A stretch of 64,000 nucleotides of DNA from Pseudaquabacterium terrae (GTDB taxonomy: Bacteria; Pseudomonadota; Gammaproteobacteria; Burkholderiales; Burkholderiaceae_C): NCBI RefSeq assembly GCF_013266755.1, contig NZ_JABRWJ010000001.1, positions 434,001 to 498,000 on the forward strand, given 5' to 3'. The translations under genes were made by a program, and so were the position numbers. The notes beneath the pieces are model-generated. The model searched no databases, was not told the origin of the DNA, and was given only the letters and a program-made list of their open reading frames with translations. The stretch's first letter is position 1, and every line of letters begins with the position of its first letter. Shown here piece by piece: positions 1 through 9,728 of the stretch.

Positions 1-810
1 GAGGCGGTGCAGGCGCTGCCGGCGCAGGAACTGGTGCTCGACGGCGAGGCCGTCGCGTTGAACGCCGGCGGCACGCCGCTGCCATTCCAGGTGACGATGC
101 GTCGCTTCGGCCGCAAGCTCGACGTCGCGCGCATGCGCAGCGAATTGCCCTTGGCGGTCTACTTCTTCGACTGCCTGCACCGCGACGTCATGCCGCTGAT
201 CGACCGGCCCGCCCGCGAGCGCTTCGATGCGCTCGCCGACGTTGTGCCCCCAGCGCTCGTGATCCCGCGCCTGATCACTGCCGACGTCGCCGCCGCCGAA
301 GACTTCTATGCCGATGCCCTGGCGCGCGGCCACGAGGGCGTGATGGCAAAGGCGCTCGATGCGCCCTACGAAGCGGGCGGCCGCGGCGCGAGCTGGCTGA
401 AGGTCAAGCGCACCCACACGCTCGACTTGGTCGTGCTGGCCGCCGAATGGGGCCACGGCCGCCGCCGTGGCTGGCTGTCGAACCTGCACCTCGGTGCGCG
501 TGATCCGGCCGGCGGCTGGGTGAAGCTGGGCAAGACCTTCAAGGGCATGACCGACGCGCTGCTCGAATGGCAGACCGCCGAGCTGCTGGCACGCGAGAGC
601 AGCCGCGATGCTTACACGGTATATGTGCGGCCCGAGCTGGTGGTCGAGATCGCGTTCAACGACTTGCAGCAGAGCCCGCAGTATCCGGGTGGCCTCGCGC
701 TGCGCTTTGCGCGGGTCAAGGGCTACCGGCCGGACAAGCGGGCCGAGGAGGCGGATACGATCGAGGCGGTGCGGGCTTTGTATGCGGCGCAAGGAGCGAA
801 TGAGGCATGA
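1..810 (+). CDS. ATP-dependent DNA ligase, C-terminal part (5' end outside window)
   Basis: The open frame enters from the left edge and carries the ligase/nucleotidyltransferase core without its start and without the active-site Lys motif. Visible are a motif III region (LDGEAVAL, then YFFDCLHRD), motif IV (EGVMAKAL) and motif V (WLKVKR). An OB-fold-like C-terminal domain follows and ends near [11 protein letters not shown]. This order is typical of small ATP-dependent ligases, either stand-alone or the ligase domain of LigD. Such enzymes seal nicks in DNA repair. Whether LigD-type polymerase or nuclease domains exist upstream cannot be seen. The stop overlaps the next start by four bases (ATGA). 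Confidence 0.88.
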   Translation, partial: EAVQALPAQELVLDGEAVALNAGGTPLPFQVTMRRFGRKLDVARMRSELPLAVYFFDCLHRDVMPLIDRPARERFDALADVVPPALVIPRLITADVAAAEDFYADALARGHEGVMAKALDAPYEAGGRGASWLKVKRTHTLDLVVLAAEWGHGRRRGWLSNLHLGARDPAGGWVKLGKTFKGMTDALLEWQTAELLARESSRDAYTVYVRPELVVEIAFNDLQQSPQYPGGLALRFARVKGYRPDKRAEEADTIEAVRALYAAQGANEA

Positions 811-1256
811 AACGGTTGATGGCACTTCTGGTGGCCGCATGGCTTCCGTTGACGGGCTGCGGCGGCGATTCCGATCCGGATCGCGACCCCACCGTCACCG
901 CAGCGAAGCAGCGCTGGTTGGACGCCAACGTTCGCAGTTATCGCTTCACGTACTCGATGTCCTGCTTCTGTCCCTCGCGCGGACCGATCGCGGTCACGGT
1001 GCGGGACAACCTGGTGATTGAGGCGCACGCGAAGGAGACCGGCATGGCGCTGCCGGCGGAAGAACTCAAGTCCGTTCAGACCATCGGGCGCATCTTCGAC
1101 CGCATCGACGATGCCTATGCGCACAAGGCCAGTGTGATCCGGGTGACGGCCGATCAGACCTACGGCTATCCCACCAGCGTGTACATCGACTACAGCGGGG
1201 GCTTCGTCGATGATGAAGTCGGCTTCACCATCGTCGAATTCGTGGCCGGTGCATGA
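807..1256 (+). CDS. DUF6174-like lipoprotein
   Basis: A 149-residue protein starting with a lipoprotein signal peptide; the lipobox LTGC places the modified Cys at residue 18. The mature part contains [23 protein letters not shown], a segment ending in IFDRIDDAY, and [11 protein letters not shown]. This is the arrangement I know from the DUF6174 family of small extracytoplasmic proteins, whose function is unknown to me. It starts inside the ligase stop and its own stop overlaps the GNAT start by four bases, so the three genes are probably translated from one mRNA. No catalytic residues are evident. Confidence 0.75.
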   Translation: MKRLMALLVAAWLPLTGCGGDSDPDRDPTVTAAKQRWLDANVRSYRFTYSMSCFCPSRGPIAVTVRDNLVIEAHAKETGMALPAEELKSVQTIGRIFDRIDDAYAHKASVIRVTADQTYGYPTSVYIDYSGGFVDDEVGFTIVEFVAGA

Positions 1257-1675
1257 GTGATCAAATGCGCTACGTACTTCGACACGACGTTCCCTCCGTC
1301 GAAACCTACATCGACATTCGCCTCGCAGCGGGCCTCAGCAGGAAGTCGTCTCAGGCGGCCACTGTCGGTCTGAGCAATGGCCTCTTCAGCGTGGTCGTGT
1401 ACCTGGATGCCGCACCCGTGGGCATCGGTCGGATCATCGGCGACGGCGGCTGCTTCTTCGAGATCGTGGACATCGCGGTGCGGCCGGAGCACCAGAAGAA
1501 GGGGCTCGGCGACATGATCATGAGGGCGCTGATGCGCTGGATTCATGAGAACGCGCCGTCGACCGCCTACGTCAGCCTGATGGCAGACCATGGGACTCCA
1601 AAGTTCTACGAGCGCTACGGCTTCGAAGCCTCGCTGCCTCCCAAGAAGTCCGGCATGTCCCTGCGCATCGCGTAG
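1253..1675 (+). CDS. GNAT family N-acetyltransferase
   Basis: A 140-residue protein covering one GNAT fold. The acetyl-CoA pyrophosphate-binding motif is seen in the stretch VRPEHQKKGLGDMIM (Q/RxxGxG pattern, residues about 80-95). The C-terminal family signature YERYGFE follows near residue 120. The family transfers an acetyl group from acetyl-CoA to an amine. The substrate cannot be read from sequence. The start overlaps the preceding stop (ATGA), supporting co-translation with the lipoprotein gene. Confidence 0.85.
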   Translation: MSDQMRYVLRHDVPSVETYIDIRLAAGLSRKSSQAATVGLSNGLFSVVVYLDAAPVGIGRIIGDGGCFFEIVDIAVRPEHQKKGLGDMIMRALMRWIHENAPSTAYVSLMADHGTPKFYERYGFEASLPPKKSGMSLRIA

Positions 1676-1690
1676 TTGCGAAACGAACGG

Positions 1691-1963
1691 ATGGCCGATC
1701 GGATCATCGCCTTCCTTGCCGAGGCCGTACCCGCCTTGTTCTGGGCCACGGCCGAGTTCACGTTGCTCGTCCTCGCGTTCAGCGCGTGCTTGAGGGCGTA
1801 TGCCCTCTTCCGTTCGCGCAGGGAGCGCACGGCCGACTTCATCGGACACGATGCCCTGGCAAGGTGGATCCGCTTGACGTGGGATGCCTGGCTTCAGCTC
1901 GCCGTCGTCGCGATCCTCCTTGGCGCTGTCTGGGCGATGATCGCGGCACTGACCGAAGAGTAG
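1691..1963 (+). CDS. small membrane protein, two predicted TM segments
   Basis: A 90-residue protein with one hydrophobic stretch near residues 5-30 (from FLAEAVPALFW) and another near the C-terminus (LQLAVVAILLGAVWAMIAAL), joined by a basic loop rich in Arg. I chose the ATG 15 bases after the GNAT stop over a TTG directly behind that stop. No family is recognised. Codon use matches its neighbours, so it is probably a real gene at the end of the small operon. Confidence 0.55.
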   Translation: MADRIIAFLAEAVPALFWATAEFTLLVLAFSACLRAYALFRSRRERTADFIGHDALARWIRLTWDAWLQLAVVAILLGAVWAMIAALTEE

Positions 1964-2002
1964 GAGGCTCTTCGAACTCACCGTCCACTCGGAGACATTC
2001 GC

Positions 2003-2479
2003 TTGATCATCGAACGCATCTACATCGGCGCACCCTCCGGCGATTCTCAGCAGGAGGTGCCGGCGGTCCAGGTGATTGCCGGGGCGGGCATCGTCGGGGA
2101 CCGGTACTTTGGGCGGCATGACGAGCCGGGCCAGAACATCACGTTCGTCGAGGCGGAGGCCATCGAATCCTTCCAGGACCTCCACGCGAGGCCTCGGGAT
2201 CTTTCGGTCACGAGGCGCAACGTCGTGACCCGCGGCGTCCGATTGAACGAGCTCGTCGGCAAGGAGTTCATTGCCGGCGGCCTGCGCTTTCGCGGCGTCG
2301 AGCTCTGCGAGCCGTGCCTCGGCCTGGGCCAGGCGCTGTCGTCGGCAGCGCTTGCACCGCCTGCCGTCGTCAAGGCATTCGTTCATCGCGCAGGCTTGCG
2401 CGCCGATGCGCTCTCGAGCGGTGAGTTGCGGCAAGGCGCGCAGCTCGAGTGCGAGGCGTCTGGTCAGGCACGCGCATGA
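2003..2479 (+). CDS. MOSC domain-containing protein
   Basis: A 158-residue protein made of a single MOSC domain (the fold named after the molybdenum cofactor sulfurase C-terminus). Supporting segments are GIVGDRYFG near the N-terminus, the RRNVVTRGVRLNEL block, and RGVELCEPC, which contains the conserved Cys. Stand-alone MOSC proteins of this size resemble YiiM/YuaD-type proteins that handle molybdenum cofactor-linked sulfur or detoxify N-hydroxylated compounds; the role here is inferred only from family. The start codon is TTG. The stop overlaps the following gene (ATGA). Confidence 0.82.
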   Translation: MIIERIYIGAPSGDSQQEVPAVQVIAGAGIVGDRYFGRHDEPGQNITFVEAEAIESFQDLHARPRDLSVTRRNVVTRGVRLNELVGKEFIAGGLRFRGVELCEPCLGLGQALSSAALAPPAVVKAFVHRAGLRADALSSGELRQGAQLECEASGQARA

Positions 2480-2814
2480 GACCGCTGGCAGGGAGCGCGC
2501 CGCTCGCCTGGCTCGCCGCCGCGGCAGCAATCGTTGCCGCCTCGTGGCCGCATCTGTTTGGCGCTGAAGTCCCGTTGCCGGGGTTGCGGGGCTTGTCTGC
2601 GCCGACTGTCGGCTGGCCACTGTCGGTGGCCTCATTGGCCATGGCGGTGTTCCTGTCGCTGCCGCGCCTGCTGTCCAGAGACCGGCTGCTGGTCTGTGCC
2701 GGCATTGCGCTGTGCCTGTTCGTGGTGCTCGTCGTCTACGTCTCTCCCGTATTCGCCGGCGTGTTCGCCCTCATGGCCGGAAGCATCATCCGCGAAGTCA
2801 GGCCCACGGCCTGA
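2476..2814 (+). CDS. small integral membrane protein
   Basis: A 112-residue hydrophobic protein with about four membrane-spanning stretches (AWLAAAAAIVAASW, PLSVASLAMAVFLSLP, LLVCAGIALCLFVVLVVYV, FAGVFALMAGSII). It starts within the MOSC stop codon (ATGA). No family is recognised and no catalytic motif is visible. Confidence 0.55.
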   Translation: MRPLAGSAPLAWLAAAAAIVAASWPHLFGAEVPLPGLRGLSAPTVGWPLSVASLAMAVFLSLPRLLSRDRLLVCAGIALCLFVVLVVYVSPVFAGVFALMAGSIIREVRPTA

Positions 2815-2843
2815 TCCGGGCTGAGCGCTCGTTCGCCCCGCCG

Positions 2844-2857
2844 TGAAAGCGCATGCA
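2844..2857. promoter_or_regulatory. degenerate LacI-type operator half-site upstream of the regulator
   Basis: TGAAAGCGCATGCA begins 25 bases before the regulator start. It shares the left half TGAAAGCGC with the perfect palindrome TGAAAGCGCTTTCA found three times nearly perfectly elsewhere in this locus. The right half is degenerate (three mismatches). It could serve weak autoregulation; this is inference. Confidence 0.35.
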
Positions 2858-2868
2858 CAATCACGCGC

Positions 2869-3906
2869 ATGCGCAAATCAGCAGCCCGCACGGGTCCCGC
2901 CGGCGGCAAGGTCACGCTGGAGATGGTCGCTCTGCGCAGCGGCGTGTCGCCGGCCACCGTCTCGCGCATCCTCAACGGCACGGCAGTCGTCAGCGACGAG
3001 AAGCGCGCGGCGGTCGACCTGGCGATCGCCGAGCTCGGCTTCGTGCCGAACCCGATCGCGCGCGGGCTGGCCGGCGGGCGCACGCTCAGCGCGGGCGTCA
3101 TCACGCAGGCGATCGACAGCCCGTTCTACGGCGTCGCGCTGCGCGGCATCGAGGAGGTGCTGGACAAGGCCGGCTACATCCCGCTGTTCGTCAGCGGCCA
3201 CTGGAACGCCGACGAGGAGAAGCGCTGCATCGAGGTGCTGCGCTCGCGCCGCGTCGATGGGCTGATCGTGCTGACCGGGCGGCTCGGCGATGCCGAGTTG
3301 GGCAAGGTGGCGAAGACGCTGCCGACGGTGATCACCGGGCGTGTGCTGAAGGCGCCGGGGCTGTATTCGCTGCAGTTCGATGACTTCGAAGGGGCGCGGC
3401 TGGCGACCGAGCACCTGCTGTCGCTGGGCCATCGGCGCATCGCCTTCATCGCCGGCGATCCGGTGCACCCGGATGCCAACGAGCGCCTGCGCGGTTATCG
3501 CAGCGCGCTGCAGGCAGCGGGCGTGCGCTTCAAATCGAGCCTGGTGCTGCAGGGCAGCTTCATCGAGGAGAGCGGCCGCGCCGCGGTGCAGCGGCTGCTG
3601 GCCAGCGGCGAAGCGTTCAGCGCGATCTTCGCGGCCAATGACCAGATGGCCTTCGGCGCCGCGCTGGCGCTGTACGAAGAAGGCTTGCGCGTGCCCGACG
3701 ACGTGTCGGTGGTCGGCTTCGACGACCTGGCCGGCGCCACGCACTCGATCCCGCCGCTGACGACGATCCAGCAGTCGGGGCTCGAGATGGGCCGGCTCGC
3801 GGCGGCCAGCCTGCTCGAGCTGCTGGCCGGCGAGCTGCCGAAGGCGCAGCTGCCGAAGCCGCAGCTGATCGTGCGCGCGTCGACGCGGCCGATCGCGCCG
3901 GCCTGA
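2869..3906 (+). CDS. LacI family transcriptional regulator
   Basis: A 345-residue regulator. An N-terminal helix-turn-helix (VTLEMVALRSGVSPATVSRILNG, about residues 15-37) is followed by the hinge region ending GFVPNPIARGLAGG. The rest is a periplasmic-binding-protein-like sugar domain with the family landmarks RRVDGLIVL, LLSLGHRRIAFIAG, AIFAANDQMAFGAA and VSVVGFDDL. Proteins of this family usually repress sugar genes and release DNA on binding the sugar. Its neighbours downstream are a sugar ABC transporter and glycosidases, and LacI-type palindromes lie at their promoters. It is therefore most likely the repressor of the beta-glucoside locus. Confidence 0.93.
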   Translation: MRKSAARTGPAGGKVTLEMVALRSGVSPATVSRILNGTAVVSDEKRAAVDLAIAELGFVPNPIARGLAGGRTLSAGVITQAIDSPFYGVALRGIEEVLDKAGYIPLFVSGHWNADEEKRCIEVLRSRRVDGLIVLTGRLGDAELGKVAKTLPTVITGRVLKAPGLYSLQFDDFEGARLATEHLLSLGHRRIAFIAGDPVHPDANERLRGYRSALQAAGVRFKSSLVLQGSFIEESGRAAVQRLLASGEAFSAIFAANDQMAFGAALALYEEGLRVPDDVSVVGFDDLAGATHSIPPLTTIQQSGLEMGRLAAASLLELLAGELPKAQLPKPQLIVRASTRPIAPA

Positions 3907-3987
3907 GAGAGGCCCCGAGAGGGCTGAGCGCGCGCTCGAGCGCCCGCCCGGTCCCGCGCCGCACCGCGGGGCCGCGATTACCCTGAG

Positions 3988-4016
3988 TTGACAGCTGCGA
4001 GGCGCGCTCATAGAGT
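3988..4016 (+). promoter_or_regulatory. sigma70-type promoter of the sugar ABC operon
   Basis: A consensus -35 box TTGACA (3988-3993) is separated by 17 bases from TAGAGT (4011-4016; four of six positions match the -10 consensus). The perfect LacI-type palindrome begins two bases further on, so the predicted transcription start falls inside the operator. The binding-protein gene begins 33 bases after the -10. Confidence 0.65.
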
Positions 4017-4017
4017 G

Positions 4018-4031
4018 TGAAAGCGCTTTCA
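4018..4031. promoter_or_regulatory. LacI-type operator (perfect palindrome)
   Basis: TGAAAGCGCTTTCA is a perfect 14-base palindrome with the central CG step typical of LacI-family operators. It lies directly after the predicted -10 box, where a bound repressor would block initiation. The same word recurs at 10633 and, with one change, at 10659. Confidence 0.78.
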
Positions 4032-4048
4032 GCACAACCCGCCTTCCC

Positions 4049-5338
4049 ATGTCCTCACGCCGCCCCTTCACCGTTCACGCGCTGCGCCGCCGCATCGCGC
4101 TGGGGCTGCCTGCGGCCTGGGCCCTCGGCACGACGGCGGCGCGCGCTGCGGCGCCGCGCGCGCTGACGGTCGCCGCGTTTCCGGCGATCGACCAGATCGT
4201 GCGCGGTGCTGTTCCCGCCTGGCGCGAGCTGCATCCCGACGTCGAGCTGAAGGTCGTCAGCCGGCGCGCGTCGGACCACCACGTGGCGATGACGACGGCG
4301 CTGTCGAGCCAGAGCAACCTGCCGGACCTGTTCGCGCTGGAGGCCGATTACGTCGGCCGCTTCTCGCTCGGCAGCGGGCTCGAAGATCTGCGTCGCGCGC
4401 CGTTCAACATCGAGGCGCTGCGTCAGCGTTTCGTGCCCTACGCGTACCAGCAGGCGACCAACCCGCGCGGTGAGGTCGTCGCGGTGCCCACCGATGTCGG
4501 CCCCGGCACGCTGCTGTACCGCAGCGACCTGCTGCAGCGCGCCGGCCTGGTCGAAGCCGACCTGGTGCGCAGCTGGGACGGCTTCGTCGAGGCCGGCCGG
4601 CGCATCAAGGCCAGCACCGGCGCCGTGCTGCTGGCGCATGCGCGCGACATGAAGGACATCCTGATCCGCGCCGGCGTCACGCCCGGCGACGGCATCTACT
4701 TCGGCCGCGGCAACACGGTGCGCGTCAATTCGCCGCACTACGCGCGCGCCTTCGAGCTGGCGCGTGCGGTGCGCAAGGCCAAGCTGGACGCGAACATCGG
4801 CTCCTGGTCGTCGGACTGGACCGAAGGTTTCCGGCGCGGCGGCATCGCCACGCAGATGATGGGCGCCTGGCTCGCCGGCCACCTGAACAACTGGCTCGCC
4901 CCGGGCACGCGCGGGTTGTGGCGCGCGGCGCAATTGCCCGAGGGCGCGTACGCGGCCTACGGCGGCACCTTCTTCGCGCTGCCGCGTGCCGCCGATCCGG
5001 CGGGCAAGGCACTGGCCTGGGAACTGGCGACGCTGCTGACCACCGATCGCCGATTGCAGCTGGCCGCGTTCCAGCAGCACGATGCCTTCCCGGCGGCGGT
5101 CGACACCTACGGCGACCCGTTCTTCGAGCAGCCCATTCCCTTTCTCGGTGGCCAGCCGGCGCGCACCGTCTGGCGTGAGGCTGCACGCCGCATCACCGCG
5201 CCGACCGTGCACAAGCAGGACCGCTTCGCCGAGGAGGTGATCAACACCGAGCTCGACAAGGTGCTGCTGCGCGGCAAGGACATTCCCACCGCGCTGGGTG
5301 ACGCCGAGCGGCTGCTGAAGCAGCGCGCGTTGCGCTGA
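4049..5338 (+). CDS. sugar ABC transporter substrate-binding protein
   Basis: A 429-residue periplasmic binding protein of the family 1 (maltose-type) class. The N-terminus has a cleavable signal (hydrophobic core IALGLPAAWALG, ending near ARA) preceded by three arginines, so Tat export is possible. The mature part shows the usual pattern of DLFALEADYVGRF, a G-W-x-F region (RSWDGFVEAGRRI), and AYGGTFFALP near residue 300. The permease genes follow 11 bases after the stop. The substrate is probably a gluco-oligosaccharide, judged from the GH1 enzyme in the operon. Confidence 0.9.
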   Translation: MSSRRPFTVHALRRRIALGLPAAWALGTTAARAAAPRALTVAAFPAIDQIVRGAVPAWRELHPDVELKVVSRRASDHHVAMTTALSSQSNLPDLFALEADYVGRFSLGSGLEDLRRAPFNIEALRQRFVPYAYQQATNPRGEVVAVPTDVGPGTLLYRSDLLQRAGLVEADLVRSWDGFVEAGRRIKASTGAVLLAHARDMKDILIRAGVTPGDGIYFGRGNTVRVNSPHYARAFELARAVRKAKLDANIGSWSSDWTEGFRRGGIATQMMGAWLAGHLNNWLAPGTRGLWRAAQLPEGAYAAYGGTFFALPRAADPAGKALAWELATLLTTDRRLQLAAFQQHDAFPAAVDTYGDPFFEQPIPFLGGQPARTVWREAARRITAPTVHKQDRFAEEVINTELDKVLLRGKDIPTALGDAERLLKQRALR

Positions 5339-5349
5339 AAGCGGCGACG

Positions 5350-6390
5350 ATGGCACTCGACGGCACACCCCCTGCGATGACGACGCCGCTGCGCCCCGCC
5401 GATGCACCCGAGACGCTGCCTCCTGTCAGTGCCACCAGCGCCGCCAGTGCAGCGGTGCCCGCGCGCGGCAGCCGGCTGCGCATCTCGGCGCGCTCCGCCC
5501 CCTACGTGCTGCTGCTGCCCTTCCTCGCGCTGTTCCTGATCTTCGGCCTGTTCCCGCTGGGCTTTTCGCTCTACCTCGCGTTCCAGAGCTGGGAGCCGAC
5601 CAGCGGCCTGGGCGCGATGAGCTTCGTCGGCTGGGACAACTTCCGCTTCGCGTTGAGCGACGAGTGGTTCTGGAAGTCGATGTGGAACACGCTGTGGCTG
5701 GCGGTCGCCGGCGGCGTGCCGCAGCACCTGGTGGCGATTCCGCTGGCCTGCTTCATCCATGCCGGCTTCAAGCGCTGGCGCAACATCGTGCTGGGCGCGT
5801 ACTTCGTGCCCTACATCACCTCGACCGTCGCGGTGGCCATCGTCTTCACGCTGCTGTATTCCACCGAATACGGGCTCATCAATGCGGTGCTGCGTGGGCT
5901 CGCGAAATGGCCACTGATCGGCGCGCTGATGCCGGCGCAGGCGATCGACTGGATCAACGACCCCGAGCACCTGAAGCCGGCCATCGCGGTGCTGGTGTTC
6001 TGGCGCTTCGTCGGCTTCAACATCGTGCTGTACCTGGCCGGCCTGCAGGCGATCCCGCGCGACCTGTACGAGGCCGCGACGATCGACGGCGCCGGCCCGC
6101 TGCAGCAGTTCTTCCACATCACGCTGCCGGGGCTCAAACCCATGATCCTGTTCGGCGTCACCTTGAGCGTCGTCGGCGGGCTGCAGCTGTTCGAGGAGCC
6201 CTTCATCCTGACGCCCGATGGACGCGGCGGCTCGGACCAGGCCGGCATGACGGCCGCGGTGTACCTGTACCGCACGGCCTTCGATTTCAATGACTTCGGC
6301 GCTGCGAGCGCGATGTCCTGGCTGCTGTTCATCGCGGTGGGCGCGCTGACCTGGGCGATCCACCGCGGCATCGGCAGAGGCCTGCGATGA
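5350..6390 (+). CDS. sugar ABC transporter permease (MalF-like)
   Basis: A 346-residue inner-membrane permease. A roughly 45-residue Pro/Ala-rich cytoplasmic extension precedes the first membrane segment (APYVLLLPFLALFLIFGLFP). Six hydrophobic segments are recognisable. The EAA loop that contacts the ATPase is EAATIDGAGPLQQFFHITLPG. Its stop overlaps the second permease start by four bases. Confidence 0.92.
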   Translation: MALDGTPPAMTTPLRPADAPETLPPVSATSAASAAVPARGSRLRISARSAPYVLLLPFLALFLIFGLFPLGFSLYLAFQSWEPTSGLGAMSFVGWDNFRFALSDEWFWKSMWNTLWLAVAGGVPQHLVAIPLACFIHAGFKRWRNIVLGAYFVPYITSTVAVAIVFTLLYSTEYGLINAVLRGLAKWPLIGALMPAQAIDWINDPEHLKPAIAVLVFWRFVGFNIVLYLAGLQAIPRDLYEAATIDGAGPLQQFFHITLPGLKPMILFGVTLSVVGGLQLFEEPFILTPDGRGGSDQAGMTAAVYLYRTAFDFNDFGAASAMSWLLFIAVGALTWAIHRGIGRGLR

Positions 6391-7223
6391 ACGCACGCCG
6401 CAACACCGTTCGCGCCACCTGGGCCGCCTACGCCCTCATCGGCGCCGGCGCGCTGCTGATGCTGGCGCCGTTCTGGTTCATGTTCGTCTTCGCGACGCAT
6501 TCGCGCACGGAGATCTTCAGCGTGCCGCCGCCGATGTGGTTCGGCGACGACCTGCTGAACAACCTGCGCATCCTCGGTGAGCGCATTCCGTTCTGGCGCA
6601 ATCTCGGCTGGAGCGTCTACGTCGCGCTGGCGTCGACGGCGCTGACGCTGCTGTTCTGCTCGATGGGCGGCTACGCCTTCGCGATGTTCGAGTTCCGCTT
6701 CAAGAAGGCGCTCTTCGCACTGGTCATCGGCACCATGCTGCTGCCGTCGTTCATGAGCATGATCCCGACCTTCATGATCATGGACGCGCTGGGCTGGATC
6801 GACCAGCCGCGCGCGCTGTACATCCCCGGCGCGGCCAGCGCCTTCGGCATCTTCCTGATGCGGCAATACGTGCTGAGCGCGGTGCCTCGCGAATTGATCG
6901 AAGCCGCGCGCATGGATGGCTGCGGCGAGCTCGGCATCTATGCGCGCATCGTGCTGCCGCTGCTGAAGCCCGCGCTCGGCACGCTGGGGCTGGTGACCTT
7001 CATCGGCTCGTGGAACAACTTCATCGGGCCGCTGATCGTGATGCGCAGTCCCGACAACTACACCTTGCCGTTGGCGCTGCGCAGCCTGCAGAGCCCGGCG
7101 GACACCGAATGGGGCGCATTGATGGCCGGTGCGGCGGTGGCGACCTTGCCGCTGCTGGTGCTGTACACGCTCGCCTCCCGGCAATTGATCGCCGGCCTGA
7201 CCGTGGGCGCCGTGAAGCAGTAG
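6387..7223 (+). CDS. sugar ABC transporter permease (MalG-like)
   Basis: A 278-residue permease pairing with the preceding one. It starts by ATGA overlap. The first membrane segment is ALIGAGALLMLAPFWFMFVFA, and the EAA loop EAARMDGCGELGIYARIVLP lies near residue 171. The protein ends GLTVGAVKQ, a common ending in this family, where the GLTxGAxKG motif occurs. Confidence 0.92.
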   Translation: MNARRNTVRATWAAYALIGAGALLMLAPFWFMFVFATHSRTEIFSVPPPMWFGDDLLNNLRILGERIPFWRNLGWSVYVALASTALTLLFCSMGGYAFAMFEFRFKKALFALVIGTMLLPSFMSMIPTFMIMDALGWIDQPRALYIPGAASAFGIFLMRQYVLSAVPRELIEAARMDGCGELGIYARIVLPLLKPALGTLGLVTFIGSWNNFIGPLIVMRSPDNYTLPLALRSLQSPADTEWGALMAGAAVATLPLLVLYTLASRQLIAGLTVGAVKQ

Positions 7224-7293
7224 CGCCTGTTCCGGGCTCCTGCGGCCCGCTTTGTCTGACTTGCACGCCGGCCTGCGAGGTCCGGCTTCGACC

Positions 7294-8628
7294 ATGAACG
7301 ACCCACTCGGCTTGACGCCCCCCTTTCCCCCCGGTTTCGTCTGGGGCGTGGCCACCAGCGCCTATCAGATCGAAGGCGCGGCCAGGGTCGACGGCCGCGG
7401 ACCGTCGATCTGGGACACGTTCTGCCGCGTGCCCGGCGCGATCGCCGACGGCTGTTCGGGCGACGTCGCCTGCGACCACTACCACCGCTGGGCGACCGAT
7501 CTCGACCTGGTCAAGAGCCTGGGCGTCGAGGCCTACCGCTTCTCGATCGCCTGGCCGCGCGTGCGGCCCGATGGCCACGGCGCGTTCAATGCCGCCGGCA
7601 TGGATTTCTACGACAAGCTCGTCGACGGCCTGCTCGCGCGCGGCGTCACGCCCTACATCACGCTGAACCACTGGGACCTGCCGCAGGCGCTGCAGGACGA
7701 GGGCGGCTGGGGCGCGCGCGACACGGTGCACCGCTTCGTCGAATACGCCCGCCACGTGCATGCGCGCCTCGGCGACCGCGTGCGCTCGATCACCACGCAC
7801 AACGAGCCCTGGGTGATGGCTGTGCTCGGCCACCAGAACGGGATCTTCGCGCCGGGGCTGAAGCACCGGCCGCTGGCGATGCAGGTGTCGCACCACCTGC
7901 TGCTGAGCCACGGCCTGGCGCTGCAGGCCCTGCGCGCCGACGGCGCGAAGGCCGAGCTCGGCATCGTGCTGAACCTCGCGCCCTTCCACCCGGCCACCGA
8001 TGCCCCGGCCGACCACGACAAGGCGCGGCTCGAGGACGGGCTGCTGCGGCGCTGGTACCTCGATCCGATCTATCACGCCAAGTACCCGGAAGACGTGCTC
8101 GCCGAGCTCGGCCCGGATGCGCCGCTGGTGCAGCGCGGCGACATGGCCGACATCGCGCAGCCGATCGACTTCCTCGGCGTCAACTACTACTCGCGCTCGG
8201 TGGTCAGCGCGGCCGAGCCGTGGGATGCGCAGGCCGCCGGCCACGAGACCACCGCGATGGGCTGGGAGATCTACCCGCAGGGGCTGACCGAGCTGCTGGT
8301 GGCGCTGGGGCGCGACTACCCGGTGCCGGCGCTGATCGTCACCGAGAACGGCGGCGCCTTCGCCGACGAGCTGAGCCACGGCCGGGTGCACGACGCCGAT
8401 CGTGCGCGTTATCTGGCGACGCACGTCGCCGCGGTCAGCGATGCGATCGCCCAGGGCGCGCCCGTGCACGGCTACATGGTGTGGAGCCTGCTCGACAACT
8501 TCGAGTGGGCGTCGGGCTACGACAAGCGCTTCGGCATCGTGCACGTCGACTACGCCACGCAGCGCCGCACGCTGAAGGACAGCGCGCTCTGGTACCGCGA
8601 CTTCCTCGCCCGTCAACGGCAGCGCTGA
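7294..8628 (+). CDS. GH1 family beta-glucosidase
   Basis: A 444-residue glycoside hydrolase family 1 enzyme covering the full (beta/alpha)8 barrel. The acid/base Glu171 is in THNEPW and the nucleophile Glu351 in IVTENGG. The N-terminal family signature FVWGVATSAYQIEGA is intact. No signal peptide is seen, so it acts in the cytoplasm on imported beta-linked disaccharides or oligosaccharides. I chose the ATG at 7294; an in-frame TTG 42 bases upstream would add a poorly conserved extension. The gene sits between the permeases and the ATPase of the same transporter, fitting import followed by hydrolysis. Confidence 0.94.
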   Translation: MNDPLGLTPPFPPGFVWGVATSAYQIEGAARVDGRGPSIWDTFCRVPGAIADGCSGDVACDHYHRWATDLDLVKSLGVEAYRFSIAWPRVRPDGHGAFNAAGMDFYDKLVDGLLARGVTPYITLNHWDLPQALQDEGGWGARDTVHRFVEYARHVHARLGDRVRSITTHNEPWVMAVLGHQNGIFAPGLKHRPLAMQVSHHLLLSHGLALQALRADGAKAELGIVLNLAPFHPATDAPADHDKARLEDGLLRRWYLDPIYHAKYPEDVLAELGPDAPLVQRGDMADIAQPIDFLGVNYYSRSVVSAAEPWDAQAAGHETTAMGWEIYPQGLTELLVALGRDYPVPALIVTENGGAFADELSHGRVHDADRARYLATHVAAVSDAIAQGAPVHGYMVWSLLDNFEWASGYDKRFGIVHVDYATQRRTLKDSALWYRDFLARQRQR

Positions 8629-8649
8629 ACGTTTTCGAGAGGGCACGAG

Positions 8650-9711
<1,062 letters not shown>

Positions 9712-9728
9712 GCCGCCGCGCTGGGGCG

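Noticed and set aside
3932-3943. GCGCTCGAGCGC palindrome after the LacI gene as a terminator
   Set aside because: It is a perfect palindrome without a loop and lacks a T-run; likely a chance result of high GC.
2878-4071. Long minus-strand frames over the LacI and binding-protein genes
   Set aside because: Compositionally biased translation (Arg/Gln/Ala) and complete overlap with recognised plus-strand genes.
7233-7249. CGGGC/GCCCG hairpin between the second permease and GH1 genes as a terminator or attenuator
   Set aside because: Only a five-base stem with a seven-base loop and no T-tract, in very GC-rich DNA.
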